Shown one piece after another: positions 1 to 6,903 of a stretch of 16,036 bases of DNA. Numbering within the stretch: position 1 is the stretch's first letter; every line of letters begins with the position of its first letter. The notes beneath the pieces were generated by a model. The model was not told where the DNA came from. It was given only the letters and a program-made list of their open reading frames with translations, and did not search any database. A program made the position numbers and the translations under genes. This DNA is from Cytophagales bacterium (lineage in GTDB: Bacteria; Bacteroidota; Bacteroidia; Cytophagales; Cyclobacteriaceae), in contig DNTA01000332.1 in the NCBI GenBank assembly GCA_003500135.1, forward strand, positions 1 through 16,036, read 5' to 3'.

Positions 1-413
1 AAAAATAGGTAAATGCCATGTTTTTAACATAGATTCGCAAAATAATTTAACCTGGATCATGCATTAAGATTCGTCATGAAAGCCCAAAATGCAATAAGAT
101 CAAGTGTTTAGGGTTATTTTGGCACGGAGGCGTGGCTAACCATCACGGTGAATACCAAAATGTTCATAAATGCTTGATAATGAAGCAGTTTGAACCTAGA
201 ATAGAATGATAATGCATGATTCAAGTTAAAGCAATTCTGATCTAGTTTTTCCAAAACCAACGAAACAAAAGCTATGCCTGCAATGATCGAATTTTTAAAT
301 GTGAACTACAATACCTATTAGCACATCCAACTGTAGGCATGTAAGGTCCGAATAACCTTAGTATTTTTAATTGGCTACCCATCACACCGTCATACGAAAT
401 GATCGATTTGTGA
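1..413. other. Intergenic stretch without a recognisable gene (left edge)
   Basis: These bases are AT-rich and broken by stops in all frames. I see no convincing protein, tRNA or repeat. The only structure noted is a 6-bp inverted repeat at 342-360 (described separately). The stretch lies downstream of the minus-strand glycosyltransferase operon. A gene may lie beyond the left edge, but no fragment of one is visible here. Confidence 0.6.
342..360. repeat. Inverted repeat TAAGGT/ACCTTA, possible weak terminator
   Basis: TAAGGT (342-347) and ACCTTA (355-360) form a perfect 6-bp stem with a 7-nt loop. On the plus strand it is followed by GTATTTTTA, resembling a weak terminator for plus-strand transcription. 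Read on the minus strand, as needed for the adjacent glycosyltransferase operon, no T-run follows. A role as that operon's terminator is therefore doubtful. Confidence 0.25.
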
Positions 414-1463
414 TTACAAATGCCGTTGCACTTTCTCTACAACCTGTTGAATATCGAGCCATTCCATGCAGGCATAATCACCCCGCCAACAGGGTTTGCT
501 ACCAAATACTGAACAGGGCCGACAGGTTAGCTGGTCATGAGGAATTTCTACAATATCGGCCATATCCTGACCGTAACCCAGGAACCCGGCATAATGATGC
601 GTAGCTCCCCATACGGATACAACTGGCACGCCACAGATAGAAGCGATGTGCATATTGGCCGAGTCCATGCTGATCATGACGTCGAGTTGCGCGATCAACT
701 GCATTTCCTCTTCTATAGACAATTTACCGGCAACACTCTCCACACCGTCAAAGCGGTCTGCCAGTTTGCCCAGATTCCTGATTTCATCTATTCCACCACC
801 GAATAACAAAATCTTCGCTTCTGTCTGTTTGACCAACTGTGGCAACAGGCTTTCGACCTTATTTTGCGGCATCATTTTGCCCTTATGAAAGGCGTAAGGC
901 GCAAAACCGATCAGTTTTTTACCCTTTTTATCTTTCAGTAATTGTTGCACTCTGTCATTAATGCCGCAACCCGGAGTTACAATCCTTTCACCGGTAAGCT
1001 CAATGGGATACCCGAGTTTTTTAAAAACATCGGCATATCTTTCTGTTGAATGCTGAAGCGGTTGAAATACTTTTCGCTTCTTACGAATGAGCCTTCGCTT
1101 TTGAAGCCTTCCTTTATTGATGACCGCCACCTTTTGCCCCTGTACCTTTAAAAACAGTCTCAGGAGCTTAGTACGTAACACATCATGTACATCGGCAATT
1201 CCTTCCACGTCACCCAGTTTACTTATTTGCCTGGCCAGTTGCCAAAGCCCTCTGACTTTTTTATGTCGCCCTTTGAGGTCTATTTCATAAAAAGAGACAT
1301 TAGGCAAATTCTCAAAAAAGGGCCTAAAAAGTGGGCGTGAAACAAGCGTGATTTTAAGATCGGGATATGTTTCACCCAATTGCTGCAATACGGGATACAA
1401 CATGGCTACATCACCCATGGCTGAAAACCTCAATGCAACGATATGCGACCCCTCTTTTGGCAT
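414..1463 (-). CDS. Glycosyltransferase family 9 protein (heptosyltransferase-like)
   Basis: This 349-residue protein resembles ADP-heptose:LPS heptosyltransferases (GT9, GT-B fold). It probably transfers a sugar from a nucleotide donor to a lipid-linked or surface glycan at the cytoplasmic face of the inner membrane. The N-terminus has the family loop RFSAMGDVAM (residues 12-21), the counterpart of the SxLGD motif. The C-terminal half has the conserved segment SMDSANMHIA followed by GVPVVSVWGATH, near the donor site. A cysteine cluster near the C-terminus (C314, C317, C325, C332, with RPCSVFG and RGDYACM) is typical of the Bacteroidota subgroup. The start ATG directly abuts the TAA of the upstream DUF4254 gene (TAAATG), so translation is probably coupled. 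The exact donor and acceptor cannot be read from sequence. Confidence 0.9.
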   Translation of the reverse strand: MPKEGSHIVALRFSAMGDVAMLYPVLQQLGETYPDLKITLVSRPLFRPFFENLPNVSFYEIDLKGRHKKVRGLWQLARQISKLGDVEGIADVHDVLRTKLLRLFLKVQGQKVAVINKGRLQKRRLIRKKRKVFQPLQHSTERYADVFKKLGYPIELTGERIVTPGCGINDRVQQLLKDKKGKKLIGFAPYAFHKGKMMPQNKVESLLPQLVKQTEAKILLFGGGIDEIRNLGKLADRFDGVESVAGKLSIEEEMQLIAQLDVMISMDSANMHIASICGVPVVSVWGATHHYAGFLGYGQDMADIVEIPHDQLTCRPCSVFGSKPCWRGDYACMEWLDIQQVVEKVQRHL

Positions 1464-2075
1464 TTAAGACTTGTTTTTTCCGTAAAGAACAGGGTTTAGT
1501 TTCGGGTCGTTGTACATCTTCATTTGCCGGTACACTTTCATTACACGCTCGCCACTATCGTAATCCTCCAGCAGTTGCTCAATACTTGTCGAAAGGTCCT
1601 TTTCCTGCTCCAAAAGCACATCCAGCTTCGACATACATTTTTGTTGATGGGCTTCATCAGTATCAGCACGCGCTACCTGCTCCTTCATATGATAGATCTT
1701 TAACCGTAGAATGGAAAGCCGGTCCACAGCCCATGCAGGGCTTTCCGTATTGATTTTGGCATTTTCTGAAGGCGCAACATCCCTGAATTGATCTAAAAAG
1801 TAGTCGTCAATTTTCTCAACCAGATCCGTACGCTCCTGATTGGACCGGTCTATCCGCCTCTTGATTTCAAGCGCTTTTTCAGGTTCGATATTTGGGTCGC
1901 GAATAATGTCTTCGAGGTGCCACTGTACCGTATCAATCCAGCATTTTAAATACAAAAGGTACTCTATCGCGCCTTCAGAATACGGGTTTTGAATGGGGCT
2001 ATCTACATCATCTTGGAAATGATAATCGTCGATGGCCCGGTTAAATATTTTTATACAGTTATCTGTAAACATCAT
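1464..2075 (-). CDS. DUF4254 domain-containing protein
   Basis: This 203-residue, highly charged, predicted all-helical cytoplasmic protein has no signal peptide or membrane segment. The N-terminal part, with YLLYLKCWIDTVQWHLEDIIRDP, followed by an EALEIKRRIDRSNQERTDLVEKID-like stretch, matches my memory of the DUF4254 family of Bacteroidota. Family members often sit beside a GT9 glycosyltransferase, as here, but have no established biochemical role; a part in surface-glycan assembly is inferred from context. Two in-frame ATGs stand in tandem (2073-2075 and 2070-2072), and either may start the protein. Its stop codon touches the start of the glycosyltransferase gene. A good Bacteroidota -7 box lies about 18-26 bases upstream of the start. 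Confidence 0.85.
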   Translation of the reverse strand: MMFTDNCIKIFNRAIDDYHFQDDVDSPIQNPYSEGAIEYLLYLKCWIDTVQWHLEDIIRDPNIEPEKALEIKRRIDRSNQERTDLVEKIDDYFLDQFRDVAPSENAKINTESPAWAVDRLSILRLKIYHMKEQVARADTDEAHQQKCMSKLDVLLEQEKDLSTSIEQLLEDYDSGERVMKVYRQMKMYNDPKLNPVLYGKNKS

Positions 2076-2093
2076 GTTCCTTCAATTTTGTGG

Positions 2094-2101
2094 CAAATAT
2101 A
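2094..2101 (-). promoter_or_regulatory. Candidate Bacteroidota promoter for the DUF4254-GT9 operon
   Basis: On the minus strand these bases read TATATTTG, an exact match to the TAnnTTTG -7 box of Bacteroidota housekeeping promoters. It lies in the 48-bp gap between ggt and the DUF4254 gene. A TTG that could serve as the -33 element is at 2127-2125, 23 bases upstream of the box and overlapping the end of ggt. That spacing is at the long end of what is usual. The call rests on motif matching alone. Confidence 0.45.
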
Positions 2102-2123
2102 TATAAAATATAAGGAGTAGCGG

Positions 2124-3812
2124 TCAATAGCCCTTCGCAGTATCGTCACCTCTGGGGTCGGCGCCACCTTCCAGCTTTCCGTCATCGCGGATCAGGATGG
2201 CATCTACACTTCCGATTTCCCTTCTCATCTTAAATTTATGGCCCATTGACCTCAGTTGCTCGACCAGTTCATCGTCGAATGCTTCTATTTCCATATAAAC
2301 CTGATCCGGTTTCCACTGATGATGGAAGCGACCGGCTTCAACCGCCTGCTGCATATTCATTTCAAATTCGATCACGTTGAGTATGGTCTGAAAAACGGTG
2401 GTAATGATCGTGGGCCCGCCTGGGCTTCCCAGAACCATATACAGGCTGCTGTCTTTTTCTAAAATCGTTGGGGTCATTGAGCTCAACATGCGCTTTTCAG
2501 GTTCAATAACATTGGCGCTTCCACCTACCAGGCCGAACATGTTTTTCTCACCGACTTTCACTGAAAAATCGTCCATTTCATTGTTTAGGAAAAAGCCTGC
2601 CCCGCCTACCACTACTTTGGAGCCGTAGTTTCCATTTAAGGTGGTCGTCACTGCTACTGCATTGCCCCACTTGTCCACAATTGAAAAGTGCGTGGTTTCG
2701 GTTGATTCTTCGGGCATTTCACCAGCATAGATCAACCCAGAAGGTGTGGCCTTCAGCGTATCAAAATTTTCCATGCGACCATCCAGATACACACTGTCTA
2801 CCAGAATTTCGGCAGGCACATCGACAAAGTCCGGATCGCCCAGATAGGCGGCCCTATCGGCAAAAACCCGGCGCTCGGCCTCGATCATTAAATGTACGGT
2901 GAGTGGATCATGGAAGCCCCATTCTCCTATGGGGTATCTTTCCATAATCTGAAAAAGCTGATGCAGGGCCACGCCACCGCTGGATGGAGGCGGCATGGTA
3001 ATGACCTTATAGTTTTTATACCAAAATGAATAAGGATCTCTCCAGACGGACTGATAGTTTTCGAGGTCTATGCGATTGATAATTCCTCCTCCCCTTTTCA
3101 TTTCCTCCATGATCAGCCTGGCGGTTTCACCTTCGTAAAAGCCATCCCGTTTATTGTTCAGGATACGTGTCAGGGTAAGGCCCAGCTCGTCAAACCGGAT
3201 GGTATCGCCGGTCTGATAGTAGTTTTGTTTCAAAAAATCGGGTTTTACTGTATTGATCCGGAGAATCTGATCAACATTCTGGTTAAGCTTTTGCGCCTCG
3301 CGCTCGGTAAGCGGAAAACCGTTAATGGCGAGGTCGATAGCTGGCTGAATCAAATCTTCCCAAGGCAGGCTACCGAATCGCTCGTAAGCGCGTATCATGC
3401 CATCGACGGTGCCCGGCACACCGGAAGCCAGGTGTCCATGCGTACTGCTTAGGGGTCGTACATTGCCGTTGCCGTCGAGAAACATATCTGAGGTTGCTAG
3501 TACCGGCGCTTTTTCCCTGAAATCGAGGGCATAATTGGCCGTATCGGTTCTTACAACCATGAAGCCGCCTCCACCAATATTACCTGCACGTGGGTACACC
3601 ACTGAAAGGGCAAACTGTACCGCAATGGCGGCATCAACAGCATTTCCACCTTTCTGAAGTACATCAAGCCCTATTTCCGATGCCAGGGGATGCGCGGAAA
3701 CTACCATGGCAGAATCGCTCGTGACAATTTCACGGTCCTGTGCAAAAATCAGGTTTACAGTCAAAAAAATGATCAGTGAAACCGCAAATGCTTTGTAAAA
3801 TACTTTACTCAT
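2124..3812 (-). CDS. ggt: Gamma-glutamyltransferase (glutathione hydrolase), exported
   Basis: This 562-residue protein is full length for the family. It hydrolyses or transfers the gamma-glutamyl group of glutathione and related peptides in the periplasm, releasing cysteinylglycine and glutamate. Residues 1-24 form a signal peptide ending in IFAQ. The large-subunit part includes DFREKAP (97-103). Self-cleavage is expected before T373 in TTHFSIVD (373-380), which becomes the N-terminal catalytic threonine of the small subunit. The small subunit has NGNYG (393-397), LNNEMDDFS (409-417), SSMTPTI (444-450) and the GSPGG oxyanion/substrate loop (462-466). The C-terminal ADPRGDD segment is also typical. 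No key residue is missing. It is transcribed toward the DUF4254 pair, but that pair appears to have its own promoter. Confidence 0.95.
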   Translation of the reverse strand: MSKVFYKAFAVSLIIFLTVNLIFAQDREIVTSDSAMVVSAHPLASEIGLDVLQKGGNAVDAAIAVQFALSVVYPRAGNIGGGGFMVVRTDTANYALDFREKAPVLATSDMFLDGNGNVRPLSSTHGHLASGVPGTVDGMIRAYERFGSLPWEDLIQPAIDLAINGFPLTEREAQKLNQNVDQILRINTVKPDFLKQNYYQTGDTIRFDELGLTLTRILNNKRDGFYEGETARLIMEEMKRGGGIINRIDLENYQSVWRDPYSFWYKNYKVITMPPPSSGGVALHQLFQIMERYPIGEWGFHDPLTVHLMIEAERRVFADRAAYLGDPDFVDVPAEILVDSVYLDGRMENFDTLKATPSGLIYAGEMPEESTETTHFSIVDKWGNAVAVTTTLNGNYGSKVVVGGAGFFLNNEMDDFSVKVGEKNMFGLVGGSANVIEPEKRMLSSMTPTILEKDSSLYMVLGSPGGPTIITTVFQTILNVIEFEMNMQQAVEAGRFHHQWKPDQVYMEIEAFDDELVEQLRSMGHKFKMRREIGSVDAILIRDDGKLEGGADPRGDDTAKGY

Positions 3813-3949
3813 TGTCCCACTTTTTGCTCTAAAAACAGATAAAAAGAGGCCTGATTACTCATCAATCCATATAGGCCCGTAAAACTTTTAGCAATATATG
3901 TAAAATATGGACTTGACTTTACAATTAAGACAATATTGACATGGTTTAG

Positions 3950-3959
3950 GTAGCGCTAC
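3950..3959. repeat. Short palindrome GTAGCGCTAC in a divergent intergenic region
   Basis: A perfect 10-bp palindrome lies between ggt (minus) and the barrel protein gene (plus), where promoters for both are expected. It could be a regulator site. Such short palindromes also arise by chance, and no TAnnTTTG box was found here. Confidence 0.2.
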
Positions 3960-4051
3960 TGGGAGAATTGTAAATATAATTGTTAAGTGATATTAGTCAT
4001 AAACGGTGAAAATTGAATCCACCACTTTTGCGCAAACTTTATGATAGGATT

Positions 4052-4660
4052 ATGAAGTATATTTTACTTTTTGCATTGGTTTTTGGGGTAAGTCAAAACA
4101 TTAATTCACAACATCATGAGCCGGTACAATCAGTGCATGAAAACTCTGATGAAAATACAGGTCATAATGAAGTACAACATACCCACAATAAGCACATAGT
4201 GGCCTTTTATGCGGCTTTCACGCATATTCCAGGCGCTTTTTATGAAAGTGAGACCAACGAAAGAAGAAGTGGTAAATTCGTTCCAACCCTGGGGCTCGAC
4301 TATTACTATCACTTTGCGCCGAAATGGGCTACGGGAATTATGGCTGATTTTGAATTTGACGACTACTATGTCAACCGCGGTGAAGAGGAGCTGATTCGAG
4401 ATAATATATGGGTAGCTGCATTGGTGACAAAATATAAGGCGCACAAATACATTGACTTTTTTGCAGGCCCCGGCTATGAAATGGAACGAAAAAAGGGTAA
4501 TACGGATCAGGAATCGATTTCTTTTTGGCTAATTCGTGCGGGAGTTGAATTTGCCGTACCTATTGAAAACAACTGGTATATGGGAACGTCATTTCTCTAC
4601 GATTTCAAAGAGGAATACCATTCATTTTCATTTGGTGTCAGCTTTTATAAATCATTTTAA
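4052..4660 (+). CDS. Putative outer-membrane beta-barrel protein with histidine-rich linker
   Basis: From the ATG at 4052 the protein has 202 residues. This start, preceded by AGGAT, gives a clean signal peptide (MKYILLFALVFGVSQNINSQ); the longer frame from 4013 would put 13 polar residues in front of it. The mature N-terminus is rich in histidine (H21, H22, H29, H38, H43, H45, H48) and acidic residues, suggesting metal binding (inference). The rest alternates aromatic and polar residues in short strands (GLDYYYHF, GIMADFEFDDYY, YIDFFAGPGYE, WLIRAGVEFAVP, WYMGTSFLYDF) and ends in FGVSFYKSF with a terminal phenylalanine. This is characteristic of small outer-membrane barrels. I do not recognise a named family. 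It converges on the sigma-factor operon with a gap of 26 bases. Confidence 0.75.
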   Translation: MKYILLFALVFGVSQNINSQHHEPVQSVHENSDENTGHNEVQHTHNKHIVAFYAAFTHIPGAFYESETNERRSGKFVPTLGLDYYYHFAPKWATGIMADFEFDDYYVNRGEEELIRDNIWVAALVTKYKAHKYIDFFAGPGYEMERKKGNTDQESISFWLIRAGVEFAVPIENNWYMGTSFLYDFKEEYHSFSFGVSFYKSF

Positions 4661-4686
4661 CCTGATCATAATCGATCGTAAGCCCA

Positions 4687-5193
4687 TTATCGTCGATTGC
4701 GGCCTCCACATTTTCTACGATGCATGCGGTGTTGTCCTGGACGGTTTTCATGCTTAAAGCGCATTACCCTTCGTGCCAATGTATCAAATTGTCCTTTCTG
4801 TCCGTCTTTACATATGTCGCGAATATCCCGAAAATGCTGAAAAGTAACATATTCAAAATCAGCATGCAGTTTTCCTAACCGGGCTGTTAGGCTATCAATA
4901 CGTGCCTGGTCGTAACTGGCATTGATCAATTCGCCACTGATCAAAAGACGAACACTATCCATATTATTGTGAATATCCTGGATGGTAGCAAAATGATCAC
5001 TTCTTATCTCGCGCAATTCGAGAAGTTGTTTATCATCAAAATGAAGTCTTCGCGCCATGTGGGGCACATCGTCACAAACGGGTGGCCGATCGAATGCCTG
5101 CTTTACCTTTTTGTCTTTTAAAATGGTAAAAAGCAAGAAAATATTGATGAGTACCAATAGGCCGATTAAAATTATTGTAATGTATTTTCTCAT
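4687..5193 (-). CDS. Membrane-anchored Spy/CpxP-like protein (periplasmic metal-sensor type)
   Basis: This 168-residue protein has an N-terminal membrane segment (about residues 5-25) followed by a helical periplasmic domain. The hydrophobic segment lacks an obvious cleavage site, so it probably stays as an anchor, as in CnrX-type sensors. The domain begins with ARRLHFDDKQLLELREIRSDH (about 47-67), similar to the first LTxxQ helix of Spy/CpxP proteins. The second motif is altered, with CKDGQKGQFDTLARRVM (128-144) where LTPEQ is usual. The tail is very basic, with H148, H155, H158 and C162. Cysteines C40 and C128 could form a disulfide or bind metal. It is the last gene of the sigma operon, starting 6 bases after the anti-sigma stop. 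It could be a chaperone, a metal sensor or a modulator of the anti-sigma factor; which one is unknown. Confidence 0.7.
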   Translation of the reverse strand: MRKYITIILIGLLVLINIFLLFTILKDKKVKQAFDRPPVCDDVPHMARRLHFDDKQLLELREIRSDHFATIQDIHNNMDSVRLLISGELINASYDQARIDSLTARLGKLHADFEYVTFQHFRDIRDICKDGQKGQFDTLARRVMRFKHENRPGQHRMHRRKCGGRNRR

Positions 5194-5199
5194 GATCTT

Positions 5200-5526
5200 T
5201 TATTCACTTTCAGTGGTTAGCAATTGGTCATAATCATCAATTGTATAGTAGACCAGGCCGTACTCAGTTTTGATCGCATCCAGTTCGCTCGTTGTTTGAG
5301 CTGATGGATTATAATATACCCATAACCCAAAAGCATTGACCAGCAACAATACGATCAGCGTTGCCCACTGTACTTTCAGATATGGCAGTACCTGCCGTCC
5401 ACGATCCATCAATCGACCTTCCAGCCGGGTGTAGAAGAATGGTGGCGCTTCTACTCGATTGAGCCCTTCAAGGCTATTTAAAGTATTGTCTACTTCCCGT
5501 TCAATATCTTCTTTGTTACGCTTCAT
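5200..5526 (-). CDS. Short single-pass membrane protein, probable anti-sigma factor
   Basis: The protein has 108 residues from the ATG at 5526. That start lies one base after the sigma-factor stop (TAAAATG), which favours it over the longer frame from 5559, whose extra residues (MPIINKIKINK) overlap the sigma gene. It has a polar, acidic N-terminal part of about 45 residues (EDIEREVDNTLNSLEGLNRVEAPPFF), one membrane segment (about 53-72, WATLIVLLLVNAFGLWVYY) and a short exposed tail of about 35 residues. I see no HxxxCxxC zinc motif of the classical ZAS anti-sigma fold. The assignment rests on topology and its position directly after an ECF sigma gene, the usual place for the cognate anti-sigma factor. 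Confidence 0.65.
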   Translation of the reverse strand: MKRNKEDIEREVDNTLNSLEGLNRVEAPPFFYTRLEGRLMDRGRQVLPYLKVQWATLIVLLLVNAFGLWVYYNPSAQTTSELDAIKTEYGLVYYTIDDYDQLLTTESE

Positions 5527-5527
5527 T

Positions 5528-6076
5528 TTATTGATCTTTATCTTGTTGATAATAGGCATACAAAATTTTCTTCAGGTTGTTTTTGGCCCGGTGCATCAAT
5601 GACTCAACTGATGAAACAGATTTATGCATGGTTTCAGCAATCTCCTCGTAATTCAAACCTTCAATATGGAATAAGGTAAAAGCCACCTTTTGTTGCTCCG
5701 GAAGCCGGTCTATTGCATTAAAAAGCACTCCGGCCCGTTCTTTGTTTTCTGCTAGCACGCCGGGATGAATATTGTCAACGGCGCTTTTCTCGTGAAGATC
5801 CGCTTCATAGGAGGTCAACCAGCTCCACCGTTTTTTCCGTTTTCTTTTGCGCAATGCTTCCAATGACTTATTTACCGCTATCCTGTAGATCCAGGTTGAT
5901 ATTTTGGCTTCTCCCTTAAACCGGTCCAGGGATTTGAAAATCTCAATAAAAACCTCCTGAGACAGATCCTCTGCATCCTGTGCATTACGCAAAAAGCCAA
6001 GACAGGTGTTGTAAACCCTGTCCTGGTATTGAAGCGCCAATGCTTTAAAATCTGTTATATCAACCGGATCACTCAA
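5528..6076 (-). CDS. ECF-subfamily RNA polymerase sigma factor (sigma-70 family, RpoE-like)
   Basis: This 182-residue protein has the two-domain ECF layout. Region 2 spans about residues 10-80, with DAEDLSQEVF (34-43), FKGEAKISTWIYRIAVNK (53-70) and a basic RKRKRKKR stretch. Region 4 spans about 119-172, with LPEQQKVAF (125-133), YEEIAETM (143-150) and SVSSVESLMHRAKNNLKK as the DNA-recognition helix. It should direct RNA polymerase to a small stress regulon and be held inactive by the membrane protein encoded just downstream. It starts 16 bases after the stop of a Spy-like gene, so all four genes probably form one operon. I could not identify an autoregulated promoter with confidence. Confidence 0.93.
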   Translation of the reverse strand: MSDPVDITDFKALALQYQDRVYNTCLGFLRNAQDAEDLSQEVFIEIFKSLDRFKGEAKISTWIYRIAVNKSLEALRKRKRKKRWSWLTSYEADLHEKSAVDNIHPGVLAENKERAGVLFNAIDRLPEQQKVAFTLFHIEGLNYEEIAETMHKSVSSVESLMHRAKNNLKKILYAYYQQDKDQ

Positions 6077-6092
6077 TAGCTATTCACTGTAG

Positions 6093-6605
6093 TTAGTTCA
6101 ATTGCCTGCAATTTCCACGATGACCGTATCCACGTCCACCCCTATTACCGGGTCCCATTGGGCCACGTGCATCGAATATCGCTTTTTGTTCGTCATTGAG
6201 CAAATTCCGGACTTCCTGGCGGTGCATGATCCTGGCCTTCATTAGCTGCTGGTCAAGCATTGAAATCTCACTTATCAGGTTGTCGAGCGCTTTTTCCGAT
6301 ACATCCCCGCTTACCTGCATAGCCCTCAATTCTGCCATCTTAACCTGTTTTTCGGCCCTGCGCGTATTGGTCTCATTTAAAAATGACGTACGCAATGCCT
6401 TGATCCCTTCCATTTGTGCATCGGTCAAATCGAGCCTTTCCGCCATTCTTTCCATCCTATCTGCTCTTCCGGCTTCAAAAGAAGGGGCATCCATATTGCG
6501 CATTCCCCTGCCGTACCTTCTGCCGCCTTGTGCATAAAGATCGCCAATGGTAACTACGGCAACCAATGAGGCAATCAAAACAACTTTCCAATTCAATTTT
6601 TTCAT
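6093..6605 (-). CDS. Spy/CpxP-family periplasmic protein
   Basis: The chosen ATG gives 170 residues and a signal peptide beginning MKKLNWKVVLIASL and ending near LYAQG. In-frame ATGs at 6626 and 6653 are also possible; the upstream AGAGAG directly abuts the 6605 ATG, so the start is uncertain. The mature protein is helical and carries both hallmark motifs, LTDAQ and LNDEQ (an LTxxQ variant), separated by a long charged helical region. It opens and closes with Gly/Arg-rich stretches (GGRRYGRGMRNM and GNRGGRGYGHRG). Family members act as ATP-independent periplasmic chaperones or metal-responsive modulators of envelope stress signalling. It is the first gene of the operon with the ECF sigma factor, so it may sense stress for, or be a target of, that sigma factor. 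Confidence 0.8.
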   Translation of the reverse strand: MKKLNWKVVLIASLVAVVTIGDLYAQGGRRYGRGMRNMDAPSFEAGRADRMERMAERLDLTDAQMEGIKALRTSFLNETNTRRAEKQVKMAELRAMQVSGDVSEKALDNLISEISMLDQQLMKARIMHRQEVRNLLNDEQKAIFDARGPMGPGNRGGRGYGHRGNCRQLN

Positions 6606-6753
6606 CTCTCTAAATTTTGTTTTCATATACTTGGATGACATTGCTATGATCAACTTGCGCTGATGTACAAATTTTTTTGGTATAATTTTTCGTAAAACAA
6701 GCTTGGGAAATGGTCATCTATCTGTGAACAATAAATAGCCGGCCGTAAAGTAA

Positions 6754-6761
6754 TATATTTG
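6754..6761 (+). promoter_or_regulatory. Candidate -7 box upstream of the NSS transporter
   Basis: TATATTTG matches TAnnTTTG exactly, but there is no clear TTG at the expected -33 position. If real, it implies a leader of roughly 135 bases before the transporter ATG at 6904, with the inverted repeat at 6785-6800 just downstream of the transcript start. Confidence 0.3.
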
Positions 6762-6784
6762 CATAGTTGACACAAAACACAATG

Positions 6785-6800
6785 AAGCATTGTAATGCTT
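6785..6800. promoter_or_regulatory. Inverted repeat AAGCATT-GT-AATGCTT, candidate operator
   Basis: Two perfect 7-bp arms separated by two bases lie in the 250-bp gap between the divergent Spy-like and NSS transporter genes. The near-contiguous dyad suits a homodimeric regulator better than a terminator, as no T-run follows. It is about 24 bases downstream of the candidate -7 box for the transporter. No regulator gene is adjacent, so the partner is unknown. Confidence 0.35.
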
Positions 6801-6903
6801 TACAAATGCCATTCAATCTTTTATAAATTCCGCAATTTATTCCTTATAATTGTGGCGATTTACAAACCTTAACCTTTTTTAGAGCAATTTTTAACCTTAT
6901 CTA

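Noticed and set aside
371..888. Plus-strand ORFs of 77-89 codons over the glycosyltransferase gene
   Set aside because: They lie opposite a clear GT9 gene with conserved motifs, have no family features and overlap one another.
1367..1753. 128-codon plus-strand ORF
   Set aside because: It spans the junction of the GT9 and DUF4254 genes on the opposite strand and is a composition shadow.
4130..4444. 104-codon minus-strand ORF opposite the barrel gene
   Set aside because: The plus-strand frame has a signal peptide and barrel-like pattern ending in Phe; the antisense frame has no such features.
4661..4700. Terminator between the convergent barrel and Spy-like genes (AATCGA/TCGATT)
   Set aside because: The arms are only 6 bp, the loop is about 17 bases, part lies in coding sequence, and no T-run follows.
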